Source: an uncultured Collinsella sp. (lineage in GTDB: Bacteria > Actinomycetota > Coriobacteriia > Coriobacteriales > Coriobacteriaceae). From it: a stretch of DNA of 32,907 bases. The stretch lies in assembly GCA_902491055.1 (NCBI GenBank), contig CABUGI010000010.1, positions 1-32,907 of the forward strand, written 5' to 3'. Shown piece by piece: positions 8,153-15,100 of this stretch (its first letter is position 1; each line of letters begins with the position of its first letter). The notes under the pieces were generated by a model, which saw nothing but the letters and a program-made list of their open reading frames with translations, was not told where the DNA came from and ran no database searches. The translations under genes were made by a program, and so were the position numbers.

Positions 8153-8689
8153 ATGTCCGATGCCGTTCGTGCCGAGAAAATCGCGCACGAGGTCGACGAT
8201 GCCGCCCGCCAGCTCGCCCAGGCGGGCCGCTTGGACCTGACGCGCGAGTTTATCCAGCATGGCGACGTGACGGTCTATGCACATGTGACCTCGGTGGCAC
8301 GGGCAAGTCTGTCCTTTGCCGAGCACTTGGGCCGTGCTGGCATTTCGATCGACCGTGCCTCGCTGCTGCGCGGGGCCTTGCTGCACGACTACTTTCTCTA
8401 TGATTGGCACGACCCCGACCCGAGCCATCGACTGCACGGATTTCGACATCCGTTTTTTGCCCTGGCGCGTGCCGAGGAAGATTTTGAGCTGACGCCGCGA
8501 GAGCGGAATATTATCGTGCGGCATATGTTTCCGCTGGTGCCGGTGCCGCCGACGTGTCGCGAGGCGTGGATTGTTTGTCTGGCGGATAAATGGTGTGCTC
8601 TGCGTGAGACGGTCGCCGGCCGCCTGCCGCGCAAGGACGAGACGGACGATAGCGTGAGTAAAGCATCGAGCGAAAAGAGGAGAGGGTAG
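8153..8689 (+). CDS. HD-domain protein, putative metal-dependent phosphohydrolase
   Basis: 178 residues. HD-family ligands are visible: His44 in VYAHV, the His-Asp pair 78-79 in LLHDYFLYDWH, further histidines near 86, 95 and 99, and Asp145 in LADKWC. HD proteins of this size hydrolyse phosphate esters, often of nucleotides, in the cytoplasm; the substrate is unknown. The start at ATG 8153 has an excellent GGAAGGAGG site; an earlier in-frame ATG at 8108 has none. The C-terminal 25 residues are charged and probably disordered. The stop lies 3 nt before the GTG of the next gene, so the two form an operon, suggesting a shared role with the membrane protein. Confidence 0.85.
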   Translation: MSDAVRAEKIAHEVDDAARQLAQAGRLDLTREFIQHGDVTVYAHVTSVARASLSFAEHLGRAGISIDRASLLRGALLHDYFLYDWHDPDPSHRLHGFRHPFFALARAEEDFELTPRERNIIVRHMFPLVPVPPTCREAWIVCLADKWCALRETVAGRLPRKDETDDSVSKASSEKRRG

Positions 8690-8692
8690 ACG

Positions 8693-9712
8693 GTGGAAAC
8701 CGCGATCGATATGGCGTTTGGCGGTGCGACGCTTGCCGCCTGTCCGCTCTCGGCATTGGTGCTCTCGTTTGCTTTTTACGGGCTTTGCGGCTGGGCTTGG
8801 GAGTCGACAGTATGCGCCATGCTCAACCAAGGACGCTTCGCCAACAGCGGATTTTTGCTGGGGCCTTGTTGTCCTATCTATGGTGTGGGCGGCATAGCCT
8901 GCTGGCTTTTGCTGCGCGGAATTCCGGATGCCTCGAGCCAGTTTGTCGCCGCGGCGCTTGTGTGCAGCGTAATCGAGTACAGTGTGGGCCTCCTATTGGA
9001 AAAGACAACAGGCGCTCGCTTTTGGGACTATTCGCACCTGCCGTTTAACCTGCACGGACGCATCTGCCTGTACTGGGCCTGCGCGTTTGGCTTGGGTGCG
9101 CTGTGCATTTGCCGCGTAGTGGAGCCGGCATTGCTGGGGCTGCTCGGCCATCTGCCGGTGCTGATTGTGCGGCTGTCCGCCTTTATCGTCGCGGTCGCGA
9201 TGATGGTCGACGCGGCATGCTCTTTGGCCAGTTGGCGCCGCCTGTCCGATCAGCTGGAGCGTGTGCGCGCCGACCTTGCCGACCGCATCAATGAGTCACT
9301 TGCCGATGCCTCGGACTCAATGCTCGAGCGCATTCCCGAATCGACGATCGACTCGGTGGCACAGACGCATATCCGCAGCCGTGCCGTTAACGCGTGGCTG
9401 GCGGAGCTGGGCGATGCGACGCTCGATGCCCTGCGCGAGAAGGCTTCGATGCCGACGTTTATCTCGGATGGTGCTCGCGGCTTGGCGCTCGCTGCCCGCC
9501 GCGTGGCCGATGCCGCGCCGAGCATGCCGCGTCCGTCGCTCAGTCGTCGCCTTGCCGGCAAGCGCATGAGCCGTCCGGTGCCAAGCGTGTCGCTCAGCCG
9601 CCGCGACCTACGCTTCTTTAACGCCTTCCCGCGTCTGCGCATCAATCGCTACGAAGGTGTCATCCGCGCTACCGACCTCCGCGACCGAGCCCGCGAGCTG
9701 TTCCGCCGCTAG
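8693..9712 (+). CDS. CmpB-family (putative ABC-transporter type IV) membrane protein
   Basis: 339 residues starting at GTG, with a GGAGAGGG ribosome site about 6 nt upstream. Residues about 26-66 carry the family signature: GWAWES, then GRFANSGFLLGP and PIYGVGG. Five or so membrane helices fill the first 180 residues. The C-terminal half (about 185-339) is a soluble, Arg/Ala/Ser-rich helical tail with probable coiled-coil segments, longer than in minimal family members. The Pfam family name suggests ABC transport, but no ATPase is nearby and the function is not established. It is coupled to the HD-domain gene upstream. Confidence 0.82.
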   Translation: METAIDMAFGGATLAACPLSALVLSFAFYGLCGWAWESTVCAMLNQGRFANSGFLLGPCCPIYGVGGIACWLLLRGIPDASSQFVAAALVCSVIEYSVGLLLEKTTGARFWDYSHLPFNLHGRICLYWACAFGLGALCICRVVEPALLGLLGHLPVLIVRLSAFIVAVAMMVDAACSLASWRRLSDQLERVRADLADRINESLADASDSMLERIPESTIDSVAQTHIRSRAVNAWLAELGDATLDALREKASMPTFISDGARGLALAARRVADAAPSMPRPSLSRRLAGKRMSRPVPSVSLSRRDLRFFNAFPRLRINRYEGVIRATDLRDRARELFRR

Positions 9713-9900
9713 CCGGGACGGGGTGGGCCGGCTCCTGTCGTCCTTGCGTTTCCCGTTGGTTTCGCGCCCGTTGCCGCGCCGTTTCCAAGATTGCGGTGCC
9801 GTTGGAGACGGCAAGAGTTGGGTCGAGCCGGTCGAGGAGGTTATCCGCATCCGCGCCGGCGAACATGGCCCCTCTGCGGTGTAGGACAATCTTTCGCCTG

Positions 9901-9930
9901 ACGGGCGTGCCTCTCTTGGGATGCGCCCGT
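9901..9930 (+). terminator. Weak stem-loop upstream of the HAD gene
   Basis: ACGGGCG and CGCCCGT form a 7-bp stem with a 16-nt loop. There is no U-run, so it is at best a weak terminator for the CmpB-family gene. It overlaps the probable -35 box of the next promoter. The rest of 9713-9900 shows nothing recognisable. Confidence 0.35.
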
Positions 9931-9943
9931 TCTCGTCTACAAT
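9916..9943 (+). promoter_or_regulatory. Possible promoter of the HAD phosphatase gene
   Basis: A TTGGGA -35 (9916-9921) and a TACAAT -10 (9938-9943), 16 bp apart, about 29 bp before the start codon. Confidence 0.5.
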
Positions 9944-9971
9944 ATCGTGCAGACGAAGGAGAGGCGTATCC

Positions 9972-10829
9972 ATGATCAAGATGTTTGCGAGTGACTTAGA
10001 CGGAACGCTGCTGAACGCCCTGCACGAGGCAGATGGGACCATCCGCCGTGCCATTCGCGAGCTGACCGAGGCCGGCCTGCATGTGGTTCCCGCGACCGGG
10101 CGCTCGACGCTGCCGATTGGCGAGCATGGCTTTACGGGCCTGGCACTCGACGCCTGCTGCTCCAATGGGTCCATCGTGCGCGACAGCCATGGCGAGGTGC
10201 TCAGGACCTGGACCATCGACTCGCAGATTACCGAGGAGCTGCTCAAGGAGTTTCCGGATATCTGTTTTGACTGCTCCACGCCCGATGGCATGTTCTCGAG
10301 TGGATCGTTCGAGATGCACCAGGCAGGCTTTAAAAAAGACAGTCCTATCAAGCGCATCGTGATGCGCGGTATGCGTGCACGTGGCGGGTACCACGAGGAA
10401 CAGTATTTCGACCAGTCGATCGGTGACATCCTGCGCCACGATGTGTGCAAGATCAACTGTCGCGTGACCTCGCCCGAGCTGGAGCGCGACCTTAAGGCGT
10501 ATTTGGCCGAGCGCTCGGACCGTGTGGTCAACGCGCCGTTTGATCCGGTGATGTTCGAGATCACGGACGTGGCGTGCAACAAGGGCGAGAGTGTGGCCTG
10601 GCTGGCGGGCTACTACGGCATTGCCGAGGACGAGGTCGCGGTTTACGGAGACGGCGGCAACGACATTGCCATGCTCAAACGCTTCCGCCATAGCTACGCG
10701 ACCAAAAACGGCAGTGACGCGGCCAAGGCTGCCGCGAGCGCGACTATCGGTAGCTGCATGGCCCACGCCGTTCCCAAACACATGCTTGCCACCATGCACA
10801 AGCAGAATTCCTGCACCGTAATCGAATAA
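9972..10829 (+). CDS. Cof-type HAD-superfamily hydrolase
   Basis: 285 residues. Motif I is DLDGTLL (nucleophile Asp8, acid/base Asp10), motif II is ATGRS, motif III is the lysine in CNKGES, and motif IV is GDGGNDIAML, so all catalytic elements are present. The C2-type cap lies between motifs II and III. Family members are cytoplasmic phosphatases acting on sugar phosphates, flavin or pyridoxal phosphates; the substrate here is unknown. ATG 9972 is chosen for its AAGGAGAGG site and conserved N-terminus (MIKMFASDLDG) over the longer frame from 9921. The stop codon is followed at once by a palindromic repeat that probably also terminates transcription. Confidence 0.92.
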   Translation: MIKMFASDLDGTLLNALHEADGTIRRAIRELTEAGLHVVPATGRSTLPIGEHGFTGLALDACCSNGSIVRDSHGEVLRTWTIDSQITEELLKEFPDICFDCSTPDGMFSSGSFEMHQAGFKKDSPIKRIVMRGMRARGGYHEEQYFDQSIGDILRHDVCKINCRVTSPELERDLKAYLAERSDRVVNAPFDPVMFEITDVACNKGESVAWLAGYYGIAEDEVAVYGDGGNDIAMLKRFRHSYATKNGSDAAKAAASATIGSCMAHAVPKHMLATMHKQNSCTVIE

Positions 10830-10858
10830 TGTGACAAAGGGACAGCCCTTTTGTCACA
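10830..10858. repeat. Dispersed palindrome TGTGACAAAGGG, left copy
   Basis: TGTGACAAAGGG-ACAG-CCCTTTTGTCACA is a 12-bp hairpin with one bulged base. It directly follows the HAD stop codon and has a near-identical partner at 11263-11296. Confidence 0.85.
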
Positions 10859-10891
10859 GGTGACGCTGGTCTCTTGAAATACGAACAAACA

Positions 10892-10921
10892 TTCGCATAT
10901 CTAACTGCGCTTTGATAGAAT
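10892..10921 (+). promoter_or_regulatory. Candidate promoter of the small toxin-like ORF
   Basis: A TTCGCA -35 (10892-10897), 18-bp spacer and TAGAAT -10 (10916-10921) predict a transcript starting near 10928. Confidence 0.5.
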
Positions 10922-10950
10922 TGATACTGTTGGCGGCAGTTCCATGTGCC

Positions 10951-10985
10951 GGGCAACGCCCTCCATCTGATGGGAGGTGATGCCC
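10951..10985 (+). promoter_or_regulatory. Stem-loop masking the ribosome-binding site of the small ORF
   Basis: CCTCC (10960-10964) pairs with GGAGG (10973-10977), which is the Shine-Dalgarno sequence, and outer GGGCA (10951-10955) pairs with TGCCC (10981-10985), ending right at the ATG. Translation would need this fold to open, as in many type I toxin mRNAs. Confidence 0.6.
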
Positions 10986-11111
10986 ATGACCGATCTGATT
11001 GATTTCGTGAGACTTCTGACCGCTTTGGTCTCGTTCTCCACGGCGCTCGTCGGGCTTTCCGAGGCACTCAAGCAACGTTCGAAGCAACGTAAAAGGGGTC
11101 GCCGCCGCTAA
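10986..11111 (+). CDS. 41-residue hydrophobic/basic peptide, candidate type I toxin
   Basis: A short ORF of 41 residues. Residues about 4-28 form a hydrophobic or amphipathic helix (FVRLLTALVSFSTALVGL), and the tail from residue 29 is strongly basic (KQRSKQRKRGRRR). GGGAGG lies 8 nt upstream and is locked in a stem-loop; the in-frame ATG at 10980 is too close to it. Its own promoter lies at 10892-10921, and an opposing promoter at 11180-11208 would give an antisense RNA across the 3' end. The layout resembles membrane toxins of type I toxin-antitoxin systems such as Fst or TxpA, but I do not recognise the peptide family. Alternatives are a chance ORF within a structured RNA, or a small membrane regulator. 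Confidence 0.55.
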   Translation: MTDLIDFVRLLTALVSFSTALVGLSEALKQRSKQRKRGRRR

Positions 11112-11174
11112 GGCGTTGACCCCTTAATCCAAGCAACGGCGCTGCCCAGCTTTCCAGAACTTGGGCTGCCGTCG
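11088..11174 (-). ncRNA. Candidate antisense RNA opposing the small ORF
   Basis: Predicted from the - strand promoter at 11208-11180, with a start near 11173, to the stem-loop at 11090-11127, about 85 nt. It would overlap the stop codon and last codons of the 41-residue ORF. It contains a first hairpin around 11130-11172 and ends in a stem followed by TTTT. No expression evidence is available. Confidence 0.45.
11090..11127. terminator. Bidirectional stem-loop at the 3' end of the small ORF
   Basis: AAGGGGTC and GACCCCTT close a stem that contains an inner CGCC/GGCG helix. On the - strand it runs into TTTTA; on the + strand into TTAATCC. It could end both the sense mRNA and the antisense RNA. 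Confidence 0.6.
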
Positions 11175-11179
11175 ACACT

Positions 11180-11208
11180 ATTCTACCCACGAATGACATT
11201 TTGAACAA
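11180..11208 (-). promoter_or_regulatory. Candidate antisense promoter
   Basis: On the - strand a TTGTTC -35 (11208-11203) and a TAGAAT -10 (11185-11180) are exactly 17 bp apart. The -10 box is identical to that of the sense promoter. Confidence 0.6.
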
Positions 11209-11262
11209 TCGGCAATGCCGCTCCAAAAGCCAGGCACAACTGGCACAACCTAGGCGGTCGCT

Positions 11263-11296
11263 GAATGTGACAAAGGGACTGCCCTTTGTCACATTC
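11263..11296. repeat. Dispersed palindrome TGTGACAAAGGG, right copy
   Basis: A perfect 15-bp inverted repeat, GAATGTGACAAAGGG with its complement around an ACTG loop. It matches the left copy at 10830-10858, so the two bracket the small-ORF island. Confidence 0.9.
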
Positions 11297-11385
11297 CAAA
11301 TATTGCCTTTACGTGTTGATACACACGGTGTGCAATAATACTCGCACTGTGCAATAGCGTACAGTCTGAGTAACAAGGAGGACGC

Positions 11386-12096
11386 TTGTCCCAGCTCGAG
11401 AAATGTGATCGCCGGTCCCTTCGCTCGCAGCGCGCCCTTCGCCAGGCGCTTGCCAGCGAGCTTGCCGAAAGCGGCGACCTTTCGCGCATTAACGTCGCGT
11501 CGCTCACCGAGCGCGCCGGTCTTACGCGTCGAACGTTCTATTCGCACTACCGCGATATCCCCGACTTTATCAGCCAGATCGAGGACGGCCTGCTTGCCGA
11601 GATTCGCGAGCGGGTGGAGCTTATCACCGCAGCTCAATTACCCGATCTTTACCGCAACATCGACGAGCTCGAGCCGGCACCCGGTTCGGTTGAGCTGCTT
11701 CGCTATCTTGCGGCTAATCGCGACCTTATCGGGGCCCTACTGGGCCCGGGCGGCGACCCCGCCTTTATTAAAAAGATCATCGATACCGCACGCGAGGCCG
11801 TGGTGCCGCGTGCACAGACGGGCATCTTGGGCCTGGCACTGGGCACCTTCTTTGACTACTACGTTACCTATGTCGTGAGTGCCGAGGTCGGCCTGATTCA
11901 GCGCTGGTTTGAGCGTGGGCTCACCGAATCGCCCGAGACCATGGCGCGCATTATGACGGTTATCGCCTTTGTGCGCCCCGGCGACCTGTATGGCCAACCC
12001 ATCGATATCAACGTGCCGGAATACGGCATGAAGCTATTGAACCTACAGCTCGAGGACGCGGCCGACACCGCCGCAGCCGTCGAGTCCAACAACTAA
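11386..12096 (+). CDS. TetR/AcrR-family transcriptional regulator
   Basis: 236 residues. The N-terminal helix-turn-helix lies at about residues 12-65, with the recognition segment ERAGLTRRTFYSHYRD, typical of TetR proteins. The C-terminal domain is a helical ligand or dimer domain like TetR_C of small Firmicutes regulators. The start is TTG 11386, supported by AAGGAGG 5 nt upstream; no ATG fits. The gene ends 11 nt before the giant activase gene, so it is probably autoregulatory and controls that operon. Direct repeats GTGTGCAATA and CTGTGCAATA at about 11329-11356, in the upstream region, could be its operator. Confidence 0.9.
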   Translation: MSQLEKCDRRSLRSQRALRQALASELAESGDLSRINVASLTERAGLTRRTFYSHYRDIPDFISQIEDGLLAEIRERVELITAAQLPDLYRNIDELEPAPGSVELLRYLAANRDLIGALLGPGGDPAFIKKIIDTAREAVVPRAQTGILGLALGTFFDYYVTYVVSAEVGLIQRWFERGLTESPETMARIMTVIAFVRPGDLYGQPIDINVPEYGMKLLNLQLEDAADTAAAVESNN

Positions 12097-12107
12097 GAGG
12101 AGAGACA

Positions 12108-15100
12108 ATGAGCAAACTCGTCGAGGGCATTAAGGACCGTATGGTCGCTGCCGCGCGTGAGGCTGCACCCGCCGTGGTGGATGCCGCGCAGAAGGCCGCG
12201 ACCGCAGCTGCCGAGAAAGTTGCCGAGGCAGTTGCCGATGCCAAGAAAACGGCAGGGGAGACGTCCGTCGCTAGCGAGCCCGCCACCGCCGCCGATCCCG
12301 TAGCCGCCGCCCACGCCCCCGAAGGCGCGATTTTCAACCCCGAGAACGCTCGCGGCAGCCTGCATCTGGGCATCGACGTGGGCTCCACCACCGTTAAGCT
12401 CGCCGTGCTCAACGACGACAACCAGATCGTCTACGCCAAGTACCAGCGCCACCACACCGACGTCCGCGCCTGCGCCCGCGACCTGTTCGAGGGCGCTGCG
12501 ACCGTGCTGCCGACGGCCCAGATGACCTGCGCCATTACCGGCTCGGGCGGCCTGCTGCTGTCCCAGTGGCTCGACCTGGAGTTTGTCCAGGAGGTCATCG
12601 CCAGCAAGCGCGCTGTCGAGACTCTTATCCCGGCCACCGACGTTGCCATCGAGCTGGGCGGCGAGGACGCCAAGATCATCTATTTCGACAACGGCATCGA
12701 GCAGCGCATGAACGGCACCTGCGCCGGCGGCACGGGCGCGTTCATCGACCAGATGGCAACCCTGCTGCACACCGACGCCAGCGGCCTTAACGAACTCGCG
12801 GCCAACGCCACCACCATCTATCCCATCGCCAGCCGCTGCGGCGTTTTTGCCAAGACCGACGTCCAGCCGCTGCTCAACGAGGGCGCCCGCCCCGAGGACG
12901 TGGCGGCCTCCATCTTCCAAGCCGTCGTGACCCAGACCATCTCGGGCCTGGCGTGCGGCCGTCCCATTCGCGGCAACGTCGCCTTCCTGGGCGGCCCGCT
13001 GCAGTATCTCTCTGAGCTGCGCCACCGCTTCTACCTCACGCTCAACCTGGACGAAGAGCACCGCATTGTGCCCCAAAACGCTCACCTGTTTGTGGCGAGC
13101 GGCGCCGCCATGGCGCACGAGTCCAACAAGCTCAGCACGTTCCCGCAGCTCATCGAGGCCATCGACAGCTTGGGTGACACGCAGGGTGCCGAGGTCGAGC
13201 GCCTGGATCCGCTCTTTGCCACCGACGAGGATTTTGCCGAGTTCAAGACTCGCCACGACACCGAGGTCGTCCCCAAGGGTAAGCTCGACGGCTACACCGG
13301 CCGCGTGTTCATCGGTATCGACGCCGGTTCCACCACCATGAAGGCCGCGCTCGTGGGCGAGGACGGCCAGCTGTTGCACACCTGGTACGGCAACAACAAC
13401 GGTGACATCCTGGGCACGGCCAAGGTCATCATGGCCGATTTCTACAACCACATCCCCGCCGGCTGCACCATCGGCCACGTGACCACCACGGGCTACGGCG
13501 AGGCACTGCTCATCGAGGCCCTCAAGGCCGATTCCGGCGAGATCGAGACCGTCGCGCACCTGCGCGGCGCCAAGGCATTCCTGCCCGGCGTCGAGTTTAT
13601 CCTGGACATTGGCGGCCAGGACATGAAGTGTCTGCGCGTCAAGGACGGCGTCATCGAGCACATCATGCTCAACGAGGCTTGCTCGTCGGGCTGCGGCAGC
13701 TTTATCGAGAGTTTCGCCGTGTCTATGAACATGGACGTGCGCGCGTTCGCCGATGCCGCCATCCATGCTAAGGCTCCCGTCGACCTGGGCAGCCGCTGCA
13801 CGGTCTTTATGAACTCGCGCGTCAAGCAGGCGCAAAAGGAAGGCGCCACGGTGGGCGACATCGCGGCCGGCCTGTCCTATTCCGTCATCAAGAACGCCCT
13901 GTTCAAGGTCATTAAGCTGCGCGACCCCAAGGAGATCGGCAGCCAGGTGATCGTCCAGGGCGGCACCTTTATGTCCGATGCCACGCTGCGCGCATTTGAG
14001 CAGCTCACCGGCGTTCATGCCGTGCGTCCCGACATCGCCGGCTGCATGGGCGCCTACGGTGCGGCCCTGCTCGCCCGCGATCGCGCCGGCGCCGACGGCA
14101 CCTCGACCATTCTTTCTGCCGAGGACATCGCGCACCTTACCGTGACGCAAAAGCATGTCCGCTGCGGCCGTTGCTCTAACAACTGCCAGCTTACCGTCAA
14201 CGACTTTGGCGGCGGCAGGCGCTTCATTACCGGCAACCGCTGCGAGAAGGGCGCCGGCCACAAAAAGCAGAAGACTGAGGCCCCCAACCTTTTCAAAAAG
14301 AAAAACGAGCTGCTCTTTAACCGCGAGATCCTGAGTCCCGACGAGGCCCCGCGCGGCACCGTGGGTATCCCGCGCGCACTCAACATGTACGAGAACTACC
14401 CCTTCTGGCACGCGTTCTTTACGCGCCTGGGCTTTAGCGTGCAGCTGTCCGACCAGTCGAGCAAAAAGACCTACCAGGCGGGCATCGAGTCCATGCCGTC
14501 CGAGAGCGTGTGCTACCCGGCAAAGATGAGCCACGGCCATGTGATGAACCTCATCGACCGCGATGTCGACTTCATCTGGATGCCGTGCGTGCGCTGGGAG
14601 CGCAAGGAGGATCCGACGGCTGGCAACTGTTACAACTGCCCCATCGTCATGAGCTACCCCACAGCGCTGGCGCTCAACATCGACGAGATTCGCGAACAGA
14701 ACATCGAGTTCCTGTATCCGTTTGTGCCGTATCACGATAAGACCGAGCTTAAGCGCCGTCTGTACCAGGTGCTCGCCGTCGACCGTGTGGCCGATGCGCA
14801 AGCCGGTCGCGGTCGCGTGCGCGGTCCCAAGATCACGCGCTCCGAGGTCGATGCCGCCGTCAACGCTGCTTTTGAGGCCGATGCGCGTTTCCACGAGGAT
14901 ATCCAGACCATGGGCGAGGAGGCTCTTAAGTGGGTCGAGGACCACGGCGGTCACGGCATCGTGCTCGCCGGTCGTCCCTACCATAACGACCCCGAGATCA
15001 ACCATGCCCTGCCCGAGCTTATCTCGAGCTTTGGCTTTGCGGTCTTTACCGAGGATTCGCTCGCGCATCTGGTAAAGCCCGAGCGTCCGATTCGCGTCGT

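Noticed and set aside
7685..8830. A 381-residue - strand frame spanning the DXS-like start, the divergent promoter region and the HD gene
   Set aside because: It overlaps three well-supported features and has no recognisable domain.
9657..9884. A 75-residue + strand frame after the CmpB-family gene
   Set aside because: It begins inside the upstream gene, lacks a ribosome site and shows no motif.
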